Below, piece after piece: positions 42,159 through 49,915 of a stretch of 64,000 bases of DNA; within the stretch, counting starts at the first letter, position 1; every line of letters starts with the position of its first letter. A program made the translations under genes and the position numbers. The notes beneath the pieces are model-generated. The model searched no databases. It saw nothing but the letters and a program-made list of their open reading frames with translations, and had not been told where the DNA came from. The DNA comes from an uncultured Muribaculaceae bacterium (GTDB lineage Bacteria; Bacteroidota; Bacteroidia; Bacteroidales; Muribaculaceae), in NCBI GenBank assembly GCA_910578665.1, contig CAJTQU010000003.1, forward strand, positions 62,001-126,000, given 5' to 3'.

Positions 42159-43208
42159 ATGGAAGAGAGAATGAATACCGTGCGGCAGCAGGACGCGCTG
42201 GAACATTACGATGACAAACCTGCAACCAAGCGTGAGAAAGGGCTTGTGCTGGCCATGGTGCTGGTACTGGCCGGTGTGGCCGCGCTGGCGGTAATAGGAT
42301 TCCTGGCCATCAAGCCCGTGCCCGACACGGTGCAGGGACAGGCCGACGCCACCGAGATACGCATCTCGGGCAAACTGCCGGGACGCGTGGCAGAAATATA
42401 TGTGGGCGAGGGCCAGAAAGTCAAAGCTGGCGATACGCTGGTGCACATACATTCGTCACTCATGGACGCGAAAATGGAGCAGGCACAGGCCATGGAGAAC
42501 GCCGCTGCCGCCACAAACCGCAAAGTGGACGCCGGCACCCGCTCGCAGATCATAAACGCGGCATACGACGTATACCGCCAGGCCGGCGCCGCACGCGGCA
42601 TAGCCGAGAAGACATACCGACGCATGGAGAATCTTTATGCCAACGGTGTCGTGTCGGCACAGAAGCGTGACGAGGCAAAGGCTGCTTACGATGCCGCCGC
42701 GGCCGGCGAAGACGCGGCCAGAAACCAGTGGGAGCTGGCCAAATCAGGCGCGCAGCAGGAAGACAAACAGGCGGCACAGGCCATGGTCAATGTGGCCCGC
42801 GGCGGCGTGAAAGAGGCTGACGCCATGCTCGAAGACCAATACCTGGTTGCTCCCTGCGACGGCATCATCACCGTGGTCTACCCCCATGCCAGCGAGCTGG
42901 TAATGACCGGCGCGCCCATCATGACGCTGCAGCAGGACGACACGTTCATGGTGTTCAACGTGCGCGAGACCCTGCTCAAAGACATAAAGAGAGGCACAAA
43001 AATACGTGTTAGAATCCCGGCACTGGACAAAGAGGCCGTGGCCACCGTGTACTACATACAGGACATGGGCAGCTACGCCAACTGGCAGGCCACCAAGTCC
43101 ACAGGCTCATACGACGCGCGCACTTTCGAGATAAAGGCCCGGCCCGACACCCCGATAGAGAACTTCCTGCCCGGCATGAGCGTAATATATCTGGGTGTAC
43201 AAAAATAA
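42159..43208 (+). CDS. HlyD/YbhG-type membrane fusion protein
   Basis: A 349-residue periplasmic adaptor with one N-terminal membrane helix (about residues 29-51, GLVLAMVLVLAGVAALAVIGFLA). After it come the lipoyl half-motif KLPGRVAEIYVGEGQKVKAGDTLVHI, a long helical hairpin rich in A, Q and K, the second lipoyl half LVAPCDGIITVVYPHASELV, and a beta-barrel domain. It connects the TolC channel to the inner-membrane permeases. The start ATG at 42159 is 35 bp after the tolC stop; another ATG four codons later is possible. Confidence 0.93.
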   Translation: MEERMNTVRQQDALEHYDDKPATKREKGLVLAMVLVLAGVAALAVIGFLAIKPVPDTVQGQADATEIRISGKLPGRVAEIYVGEGQKVKAGDTLVHIHSSLMDAKMEQAQAMENAAAATNRKVDAGTRSQIINAAYDVYRQAGAARGIAEKTYRRMENLYANGVVSAQKRDEAKAAYDAAAAGEDAARNQWELAKSGAQQEDKQAAQAMVNVARGGVKEADAMLEDQYLVAPCDGIITVVYPHASELVMTGAPIMTLQQDDTFMVFNVRETLLKDIKRGTKIRVRIPALDKEAVATVYYIQDMGSYANWQATKSTGSYDARTFEIKARPDTPIENFLPGMSVIYLGVQK

Positions 43209-43250
43209 GACAACCCGACGGCCCGCGGCGGCCTATAGAAGCTTTAAACA

Positions 43251-44417
43251 ATGAAGACAGGATATTTAGCCATAATGAGGCGCACCCTGGTACAGCTGGC
43301 CTCCCGGCCGCTGTACTGGTATGCCATAATTGTGTTGCCGCTGCTGCTGTTCGCATTTTTCACCTCCGAACTCGAAGAGGGACTGCCGGTTAAGGCACCT
43401 GCCGGAATAGTGGACAATGACCACACCTCCATGTCCAGGCGCGTGGGCCGCAATCTGGACGGCATGCAGCTGGTGAGCCTGACCAAAGAATGCGACTCCT
43501 ATTCCGATGCGATGGACGCGCTGCGCAAGGGAGAAATCTTCGGTTTCTTCCTCATCCCGGAGAACTACGAGGCCGACCTGCTCTCCGGCCGTTCGCCGGT
43601 CATATCGTTCTACACCAACATGACATACTTCATCCCGGGCACGATGCTCTATAAGAACTTCAAGACCACGGCGGTATATACCAAGGCCGGGGTCGTGATG
43701 AATGTGGTGCAGAGCGCCACTGGCGCGCAGGCCGACCAGGTGATGCCGCTTATCAACCCGGTGAACATACAGGCACACCCCATAGGCAACCCCTGGCTGA
43801 ATTATGCCTATTATCTGGCCTCGAGCTTCATTCCCGGCGTACTGCAGCTGATGATATTCCTTGTGACGGCATTCACCATATGCGACGAGATAAAGCGCGG
43901 CACCTCGGTGAGGCTCATGCGCATGGCGCGCGGCTCGATAATCAGGGCCGTGACAGGCAAACTCCTGCCGCAGACACTTATATGGGTAGTGATCGCTATG
44001 TTCATGGAAGCATGGATGTACGGTTTCAACCATTTTCCGATCTACGGCTCACTGTTCTGGATGACAGTCTCCACCCTGCTGTTCGTGGCAGCCTCGCAGG
44101 GATTCTCCCTCCTTGTGTGCTGTCTGCTGCCCAACCTGCGCCTGTCCCTGTCGGTCAACGCCCTCATGGGCATTCTCTCCTTCTCTATAGGGGCATTCTC
44201 GTTTCCCGTGAGCGAGATGTACGGAGCCATCGGTATCTTCTCCTGGATCATACCCGTGCGCTACTACTTCCTCATCTACATCACACAGTCGCTCGACGCC
44301 ATGCCCCTATACTACTCACGCTGTTATTTTGCCGCGTACTTCGCATTTATCACGGCACCGCTGCTGATGCTTTGGCACCTGAAGCGCTACTACCGCCGAC
44401 CCGTTTACGAACCCTGA
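43251..44417 (+). CDS. ABC-2-type permease, first of a pair
   Basis: A 388-residue inner-membrane protein of the YhhJ/YbhS type: one N-terminal helix (LYWYAIIVLPLLLFAFFTS), a periplasmic domain of about 150 residues (VDNDHTSMSRRVGRNLDGMQLV), then five or six closely packed helices. The charge pattern DEIKRGTSVRLMRM between helices matches ABC-2 permeases, where this loop contacts the ATPase. It is 12 bp from the second permease. No ATP-binding subunit is encoded in or near this operon, which is unusual because the homologous E. coli systems include one. Confidence 0.9.
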   Translation: MKTGYLAIMRRTLVQLASRPLYWYAIIVLPLLLFAFFTSELEEGLPVKAPAGIVDNDHTSMSRRVGRNLDGMQLVSLTKECDSYSDAMDALRKGEIFGFFLIPENYEADLLSGRSPVISFYTNMTYFIPGTMLYKNFKTTAVYTKAGVVMNVVQSATGAQADQVMPLINPVNIQAHPIGNPWLNYAYYLASSFIPGVLQLMIFLVTAFTICDEIKRGTSVRLMRMARGSIIRAVTGKLLPQTLIWVVIAMFMEAWMYGFNHFPIYGSLFWMTVSTLLFVAASQGFSLLVCCLLPNLRLSLSVNALMGILSFSIGAFSFPVSEMYGAIGIFSWIIPVRYYFLIYITQSLDAMPLYYSRCYFAAYFAFITAPLLMLWHLKRYYRRPVYEP

Positions 44418-44429
44418 CCCCTACCGGCT

Positions 44430-45626
44430 ATGAAAACAATACTTCATAAATTCCTATCCGTATTCAGGACCCTGGGCGAGGTATACGCCCGGGAATTCCG
44501 CACCATACGCCGCGACCAGGGGGTCGTGCTGTTCTTCCTGTTCCTGCCGCTGGCCTACCCCGTGATATACTCCCTGATATACAACCGCGAGCTGGTGCGC
44601 GACGTGCCGATGGTGGTAGTGGACCACGACCGTACACAGCAATCCAGAGACCTGGTACGCCGCATGGACGCAGCGCAGGGAGCGCGCCTGGCAGGCTATG
44701 CCGCCGACCTGGCAGAGGGACGGCGCGCCATCAACGAGCGCGAGGCCTATGCCATAATGGAAATCCCCGAGGGATTCGGCCGTAAAATAGGGCGCGGCGA
44801 ACAAGCCTCGGCACAACTATATTGCGAAACAAGCCTGCTGCTGCGCTATCGCTCGCTGCTCTTCTCCGCCACCGAGGTAGCGCTGTCAATGGGCGCCGAC
44901 ATACAGTCGTCTGACATAGGCAGTCTCGGCATGGCCGGACTGGCTTCCGGGGACCCCATGCCTGTGGTAGACGGCGAACTGGGCAACCTGCAGAGCGGTT
45001 TCGATTCGTTCATCATGCCGGGCGTGCTGATCCTTATCCTACAGCAATGCATAGTGCTGGCCGTGGGCATGATGGGCGGCGGACGCAACGAAAGAGCGCT
45101 CAAAGGCCTCTACACCCCGGCCTCCGGATCCACCCTCCTCACCATGACAGGACGCGCCGGCTGCTACATAACCATACTGGCACTGCCCGTGATATGGCTG
45201 ACACATTATGTGCCCGTAGTGTTCCAATTCCCCATGGCCGGCGACACACTCGAAATCTTCGCTTTCCTGCTGCCTCTGGTTCTAGCCTGTATCGCGCTCG
45301 GCTTTATCGTGCAGCTGTTCACCTCCGAACGTGAAGCCATATTCCTTGTATGGGTGGCCACATCGGTGGCATTCCTTTTCCTGAGCGGACTTACCTGGCC
45401 TCGCTACGCCATGGCTCCGGTATGGAAACTCGCCAGCGACATAATACCGGCCACATGGGGTATCAACGGATTTATACTCATGAACGCCAACGGAGCCTCG
45501 CTGGCCGACATAGGCCCATACTACCGCAACCTCTGGATCCTCGCCGGAGTATACTGGCTTCTGGCCTGGATTATACAGAAATACATGCTCCGGGTTCGCC
45601 TGCGCCGCGAGGCGTCGCGCCCTTAA
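44430..45626 (+). CDS. ABC-2-type permease, second of a pair
   Basis: A 398-residue companion of the preceding permease with the same layout: N-terminal helix (VVLFFLFLPLAYPVIYSLIY), periplasmic domain starting VVVDHDRTQQSRDLVRRMDAA, and C-terminal helix bundle with GGGRNERALKGLYTPASGS as the cytoplasmic loop. The chain ends in a basic tail (RVRLRREASRP). Together the two would form a heterodimeric channel driven by an ATPase from elsewhere. A terminator follows at 45654-45695. Confidence 0.9.
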   Translation: MKTILHKFLSVFRTLGEVYAREFRTIRRDQGVVLFFLFLPLAYPVIYSLIYNRELVRDVPMVVVDHDRTQQSRDLVRRMDAAQGARLAGYAADLAEGRRAINEREAYAIMEIPEGFGRKIGRGEQASAQLYCETSLLLRYRSLLFSATEVALSMGADIQSSDIGSLGMAGLASGDPMPVVDGELGNLQSGFDSFIMPGVLILILQQCIVLAVGMMGGGRNERALKGLYTPASGSTLLTMTGRAGCYITILALPVIWLTHYVPVVFQFPMAGDTLEIFAFLLPLVLACIALGFIVQLFTSEREAIFLVWVATSVAFLFLSGLTWPRYAMAPVWKLASDIIPATWGINGFILMNANGASLADIGPYYRNLWILAGVYWLLAWIIQKYMLRVRLRREASRP

Positions 45627-45653
45627 ATCCGGCACTGCTTTCTCCCCTGCCCA

Positions 45654-45695
45654 CAATGACGGTTATGCGATTTCGAAGTCGCACAACCGTCATTG
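45654..45695 (+). terminator. Terminator of the efflux operon
   Basis: A 17-bp stem with one mismatch (45654-45670 with 45679-45695), 28 bp after the permease stop and followed by CTATTATTATAT. The AT-rich spacer from here to 45925 holds a possible 24-codon ORF at 45824-45898 but no clear gene or promoter. Confidence 0.8.
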
Positions 45696-45925
45696 CTATT
45701 ATTATATCTACAGTTTTCAAAACCAGCATTTATGTAATTAACAAAGCTTAACATAAATTTATGTAATTTTCCAAAAAAATAATTTTAAATTTTCAAAATA
45801 CTAACAATTAATAATTTTTGCCTATGAAACATTTACCGTTCTTATCACTATTCGCAATAGAACAACCGGCGCCCACCCACCGATTTTATATTTATTAAAC
45901 CACAACACTTATTAATTGAACGATT

Positions 45926-46582
45926 ATGACAAAAAAACTTTTGAACTTAACTGTGTTGATGCTTCTTGCAGCAGTTCCGGCCATGGTTTCATGTAGCGAT
46001 GATGACGGACCCGACAAACCCGATACGACTAGCACACCTGACAATGAAAACCCCGGAGAACCCCGGTCCATAAGCAAAGAGGAGTTTCAGGAAAAGGTCA
46101 TGGGCAAAATCTGGATACCTTCACAGGAACATTTTGAAATGACCGACCATGTCAGAGGCGACGGCACAATCGATAATGAGAACTATCCGGCACTGTCAGG
46201 AGGCATATTCGAACGCGGCTTTTATTTTGAAGCCGGAGATTATTATTACTACTACGGTAATCCGGGCATGGGCCTGCCTAATCCGAGCATCTACGACATA
46301 TCGGGCTATGCCTTCGACGAAACGACAGGCCGGGCACACTACCGGGTATCGGCTCCGTGGAGCGATTATCTAAATGGTGACGACACGATTTTTTATATCG
46401 AATCTGTGACCGATGATTTGCTGGTAATCCATAATGACTACGGATGGGAGACAAGTGATGACTATGACAACAAGTCGGCCAGTCCGGAGAAGTCGTACAC
46501 TAAACGGTACTACAAGGCCATGACTACAATGGATGTGGAAACATGGCGGTCTAAATTTGACCTGCATACAGACAAGCGTTAA
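45926..46582 (+). CDS. Lipoprotein, paralogue of the one at 28645
   Basis: A 218-residue lipoprotein with lipobox MVSC after a hydrophobic signal and an acidic, Pro/Thr-rich spacer (SDDDGPDKPDTTSTPDNENPGEP). The folded part has the family blocks SISKEEFQEKVMGKIW and FYIESVTDD...DYGWE shared with the protein encoded 17 kb away on the other strand; middle regions differ, including a tyrosine run (YYYYYG). Surface exposure is likely from the acidic residues after the lipid Cys. Function unknown. It stands alone between two terminators. Confidence 0.8.
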   Translation: MTKKLLNLTVLMLLAAVPAMVSCSDDDGPDKPDTTSTPDNENPGEPRSISKEEFQEKVMGKIWIPSQEHFEMTDHVRGDGTIDNENYPALSGGIFERGFYFEAGDYYYYYGNPGMGLPNPSIYDISGYAFDETTGRAHYRVSAPWSDYLNGDDTIFYIESVTDDLLVIHNDYGWETSDDYDNKSASPEKSYTKRYYKAMTTMDVETWRSKFDLHTDKR

Positions 46583-46624
46583 CACCGGCTAACAAGGCCG
46601 ACCGAAAATACACACAGAGAATCC

Positions 46625-46658
46625 GGGCGGCATTCCGAAGAACTTCGGAATGCCGCCC
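46625..46658 (+). terminator. Terminator after the lipoprotein gene
   Basis: A perfect inverted repeat of 16-bp arms (46625-46640 with 46643-46658), followed by CTATTTATAG, 42 bp after the stop codon. Confidence 0.85.
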
Positions 46659-46793
46659 TCTATTTATAGCAGTCTATATATAAAACAATATTTTTTTTAG
46701 ATAACCATCTCGTTATCATATAAAAATTCGACCTTATCATATTACTTAATATTTTTTAACAAATACATAATTCATAAGACAATAAAATATTCC

Positions 46794-46801
46794 TAATTTT
46801 G
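46794..46801 (+). promoter_or_regulatory. Possible -7 box of the first fimbrial operon
   Basis: TAATTTTG in a long AT-rich stretch, giving a leader of about 110 nt to the ATG at 46917. A good -33 box is not present at 20 bp. TATAGG/CCTATA (46872-46888) further down is a small palindrome that could be an operator. Confidence 0.5.
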
Positions 46802-46916
46802 CGCTCCGAAAAAGTATTGGCGGACAGCCGTCCAAAACTTAACTTACATGAAGGTTTAACAGCAAGCAAACTATAGGTTTATCCTATAAGTGAGAGTGTG
46901 TATAAAGTGTGTATCG

Positions 46917-47705
46917 ATGGAATACCGAATTATACTGCTGATCTTATCCATACTGTTCAGCGGCATAGTCCTGGCACAAGGCACGCCAAATACAGACACA
47001 GCAAATACGCGTGTCTCTTTCCGACAGGATTTTGCAATTAAGGCACACGGTGCTTTAACCACAGACTCCGTGTACGATGCCGAAGCCCTGTCTTTAATTG
47101 ACGGGCTCTCGGTCGCAGCTGTGGTTCCGGAACCACGCCGGAGCCTGTGCATGGCCCTTAAGACCAATATGCTGTATGACGCACTGCTCGTCCCCTGCAT
47201 AGGCGCGGAGTTCAGTCTGGGCCGGGGATGGTCTGTGGCTGCAAACTGGATATATGCATGGTGGAAAAACAACTCCCGGCACAATTACTGGCGTGTGTAC
47301 GGCGGAGATCTGGGTGTGCGCAAATACATAGGCAGCAAAGAGAGGCAGCTATTGCTCACAGGCCACCATCTGGGACTGTACGGCCAGATACTGACTTACG
47401 ATCTAGCCCTGGGCGGACGCGGATACATGGCCGGCAAACCGGGTGGAAATCTGTTTGACAAGGCTAATTATGCCGTAGGCGCGGAATACGGATACTCACT
47501 TCCCGTGGGGCGCAGAATCAACATTGATTTCGCAATCGGCATTGGCTACATGGGCGGCACTTACCACGAATATCTGCCTATCGACGGATGTTACGTGTGG
47601 CAGTGCACGAAACAGCGCCGCTGGTTCGGGCCCACAAAAGCAGAGGTGTCACTCGTATGGCGCATCGGTCGCGGCACCGACTTCAGGAAAGGGGGCAAGC
47701 GATGA
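46917..47705 (+). CDS. DUF3575 outer-membrane protein of the fimbrial locus
   Basis: A 262-residue protein with signal peptide (IILLILSILFSGIVLA) and a small beta-barrel domain with the DUF3575 pattern: LKTNMLYDALLVPCIGAEFSLGRGWSVAANW, YWRVYGGDLGVRKYIG and INIDFAIGIGYMGGTYHEY. The ATG at 46917 is preferred over a GTG nine codons upstream because it begins at the signal peptide. DUF3575 proteins accompany Mfa/Fim-type fimbrillin genes in Bacteroidales and may help anchor or assemble the fibre; that role is inferred. Its TGA overlaps the next ATG. Confidence 0.88.
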   Translation: MEYRIILLILSILFSGIVLAQGTPNTDTANTRVSFRQDFAIKAHGALTTDSVYDAEALSLIDGLSVAAVVPEPRRSLCMALKTNMLYDALLVPCIGAEFSLGRGWSVAANWIYAWWKNNSRHNYWRVYGGDLGVRKYIGSKERQLLLTGHHLGLYGQILTYDLALGGRGYMAGKPGGNLFDKANYAVGAEYGYSLPVGRRINIDFAIGIGYMGGTYHEYLPIDGCYVWQCTKQRRWFGPTKAEVSLVWRIGRGTDFRKGGKR

Positions 47706-48661
47706 AACATCTGTATCTCCGCCTGCTCTGCATGGCGATACTGGCACTGACGACAGGATGCGAGCACAAAGAATTGTGCTACGAACATCCGCATACGATG
47801 CAGCTCGACGTAATATTTGACTGGGGCAAGGCACCCGGTGCCTCGCCCGGCTCCATGTCGCTCTATCTGTTCCCTGCCGACGGCGGCAAACCTCTGCGCT
47901 ATGAGTTTGCCAGCTGCAAAGGGGGCACTATACAGGTGCCGGCAGGCCGCTACGAAGCGCTGTGCCTGAACAGCGATACCGAGGGCATCTACTACCGCGA
48001 CACCGAGAAAAGATGCACATTCGAGGTCACCACGCGCTCCACGACAATCATGCCCGGACTGTCTGCGGCAGGAACCTCTTTTAACAACATTCCGCGCGCA
48101 GAGGGGGCGGAGGACGAACGCGTGGCATTACCCCCGCAAGATATTTGGAGCGACTACGCCGAAAGCATCGTGTTAGCCCCCGGGGCCGGCAGCGCGTCGG
48201 TCACGTTCTATCCGGAAATATCAGTGCATAACTATACGATAGAAATACGCAACGCGGAAAATCTGAAATATGTGTCGGCCGTGAGCGCCTCCATATCAAG
48301 CATGGCAGGAGGCATGCTGCCAGGCCTGGGTCACGACATACTGACCGAAGAGAGGGTAACGATACCTTTCGGGGTAAGCATATCTGCCGACCAGACGGTG
48401 GTCACCGGCAAATTCAAAAGTTTCGGCCACTGCCCGTCTGACCATAACAGGCATAAACTGGTGGTCTATACCGTATTGGCCGACAACAGCAAATGGTACT
48501 ATACGTATGATGTCACCGAAGTGGTGCATACCGCTCCAGACAAGAAGAATGTGCATATACTGCTGGAAGAACTGCCGCTGCCCAAGCCTATCGTGGACGA
48601 TGGAGGGTTCAACCCGTCGGTAGACGACTGGCAGGATATCGAAGTCGATATTGAGATGTAA
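47702..48661 (+). CDS. DUF5119-type fimbrial accessory lipoprotein
   Basis: The ATG at 47702 overlaps the preceding stop (ATGA) and starts a lipoprotein signal (YLRLLCMAILALTTGC), giving 319 residues. The mature protein is beta-rich with VIFDWGKAPGASPGSMSLYLFP near its start, the mark of DUF5119/FimB-like proteins, and ends PSVDDWQDIEVDIEM. It resembles the protein at 54506-55528 in the second locus (DWAEAPGADPAGMEYLFFP). Such proteins are thought to be anchors or terminators of Mfa-type fimbriae. It lies 52 bp before the fimbrillin gene. Confidence 0.85.
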   Translation: MKHLYLRLLCMAILALTTGCEHKELCYEHPHTMQLDVIFDWGKAPGASPGSMSLYLFPADGGKPLRYEFASCKGGTIQVPAGRYEALCLNSDTEGIYYRDTEKRCTFEVTTRSTTIMPGLSAAGTSFNNIPRAEGAEDERVALPPQDIWSDYAESIVLAPGAGSASVTFYPEISVHNYTIEIRNAENLKYVSAVSASISSMAGGMLPGLGHDILTEERVTIPFGVSISADQTVVTGKFKSFGHCPSDHNRHKLVVYTVLADNSKWYYTYDVTEVVHTAPDKKNVHILLEELPLPKPIVDDGGFNPSVDDWQDIEVDIEM

Positions 48662-48713
48662 AACAATTCATAATTAATTCACTAAATTCAATTTTTATTT
48701 CTAATTAGTTTTT

Positions 48714-49814
48714 ATGAAACAGAAATTCTTTTTAGCAACCATGGCGGCAATCGCTATGACATCGTGCTCAAACGATGAAATTATGGAAATCAACACTGGC
48801 AAAGCCATCAGTTTCCGTACCGCAATGGCAACACGTGCTACTGAAACAACTTACGGCGACCTCAACGAGTTCTTCGTTACGGCATTCACCGCAAACTCGA
48901 CCGACACACCGTATTTTACCGATCTCAAATTTGAGCGAGACGGCAACAGATTCTTCTCCGGTGAGAAATATTACTACCCCGGCGACGGCTCCGACCTGAC
49001 ATTCTACGCTTATGCTCCCTCTCAGACAGAGTTAGGCGCCACAATAGACAATAAGACTCAGATAATGACTGGTTTCTCTCCGAAAACAGACATTTCCCAA
49101 CAGGTTGACTTCATAACCGCCAAGGCTACAGGCAACATGGAAAATACAGCTGCCGGCGTGGAACTCCAGTTCGCACACCGCCTCGCACAGATCGAAATCC
49201 AGGCATCCAGCGCAAACACAAGCTACAAATTTGAAATCAAGGGTATACGCATAGGCATGCCTGTGTCAAAAGGTGATTTCAACTTCACAAACAACACTTG
49301 GACCCTGGGCACAGACAAGGCTGTATACGAGAAAACTTTTGACACCGCGACAGAACTGGAAACGACCGCATCCGCACTGATGGCCGGTGACAACGCTATG
49401 CTGATTCCCCAGCAGCTGACCGCATGGGACCAGGAGAACGACAAGACCAATACCAGCAAAGGCGCATATATTTCAGTGCTCGTACGCATCACAACCAAAG
49501 CAGGAGCACTGGTATACCCCTTCAAGGGTGACACCGAGAAGTACGCATGGGCCGCAATACCTGTAAGCACAAACTGGGAGGCTGGCAAGAAGTATGTCTA
49601 CACTCTGAACTTTACTACAGGCGCCGGTTATGTGGATCCTACCGCAACAAGCCATGCCGGCGAACCCATCCTGAACGGAGAAATCACATTTGAAATCGAT
49701 ATTGAGGAATGGACCAAGGATGACAACAATAATGATGTCGACATGCCTTTAGGCGACCTTGAGGTTGTCACTCCGCCGGATGAGAACGAGAACGTAGATC
49801 CCTGGGAGGATTAA
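48714..49814 (+). CDS. Fimbrillin, Mfa1/FimA-like subunit
   Basis: Likely structural fimbria subunit, 366 residues. A lipoprotein signal with lipobox MTSC is followed by SNDEIMEINTGKAISFRTAMATRATETTYG, in which the Arg of ATRATE (split here across the motif) is a good candidate for the arginine-specific cleavage that activates Bacteroidales fimbrillins. The two-domain beta body has HRLAQIEIQASS, a hallmark of the fimbrillin family, and ends with the strand INGEITFEIDIEEW-like segment used for strand exchange. Third gene of the DUF3575-DUF5119-fimbrillin operon; a strong terminator follows. Confidence 0.88.
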   Translation: MKQKFFLATMAAIAMTSCSNDEIMEINTGKAISFRTAMATRATETTYGDLNEFFVTAFTANSTDTPYFTDLKFERDGNRFFSGEKYYYPGDGSDLTFYAYAPSQTELGATIDNKTQIMTGFSPKTDISQQVDFITAKATGNMENTAAGVELQFAHRLAQIEIQASSANTSYKFEIKGIRIGMPVSKGDFNFTNNTWTLGTDKAVYEKTFDTATELETTASALMAGDNAMLIPQQLTAWDQENDKTNTSKGAYISVLVRITTKAGALVYPFKGDTEKYAWAAIPVSTNWEAGKKYVYTLNFTTGAGYVDPTATSHAGEPILNGEITFEIDIEEWTKDDNNNDVDMPLGDLEVVTPPDENENVDPWED

Positions 49815-49835
49815 AAATAAGTTTATCTAATGCGG

Positions 49836-49872
49836 CGCGGCCACTGAAAAAATTTCAGTGGCCGCGTTTTTT
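49836..49872 (+). terminator. Terminator of the first fimbrial operon
   Basis: A 14-bp stem (49836-49849 with 49853-49866) around three As, running into TTTTTT. It lies 22 bp after the fimbrillin stop. Confidence 0.92.
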
Positions 49873-49915
49873 ATTTCAAGAACAGAAACACAACTGTTCC
49901 TAAACATAAGAGTTA

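Noticed and set aside
45824..45898. Small ORF of 24 codons before the second lipoprotein gene
   Set aside because: Too short to support from sequence alone, no clear promoter or ribosome-binding signal and no family; it could be chance in an AT-rich spacer.
47588..48661. DUF5119 protein starting at 47588
   Set aside because: The extension overlaps the DUF3575 gene and hides the lipoprotein signal that starts at 47702.
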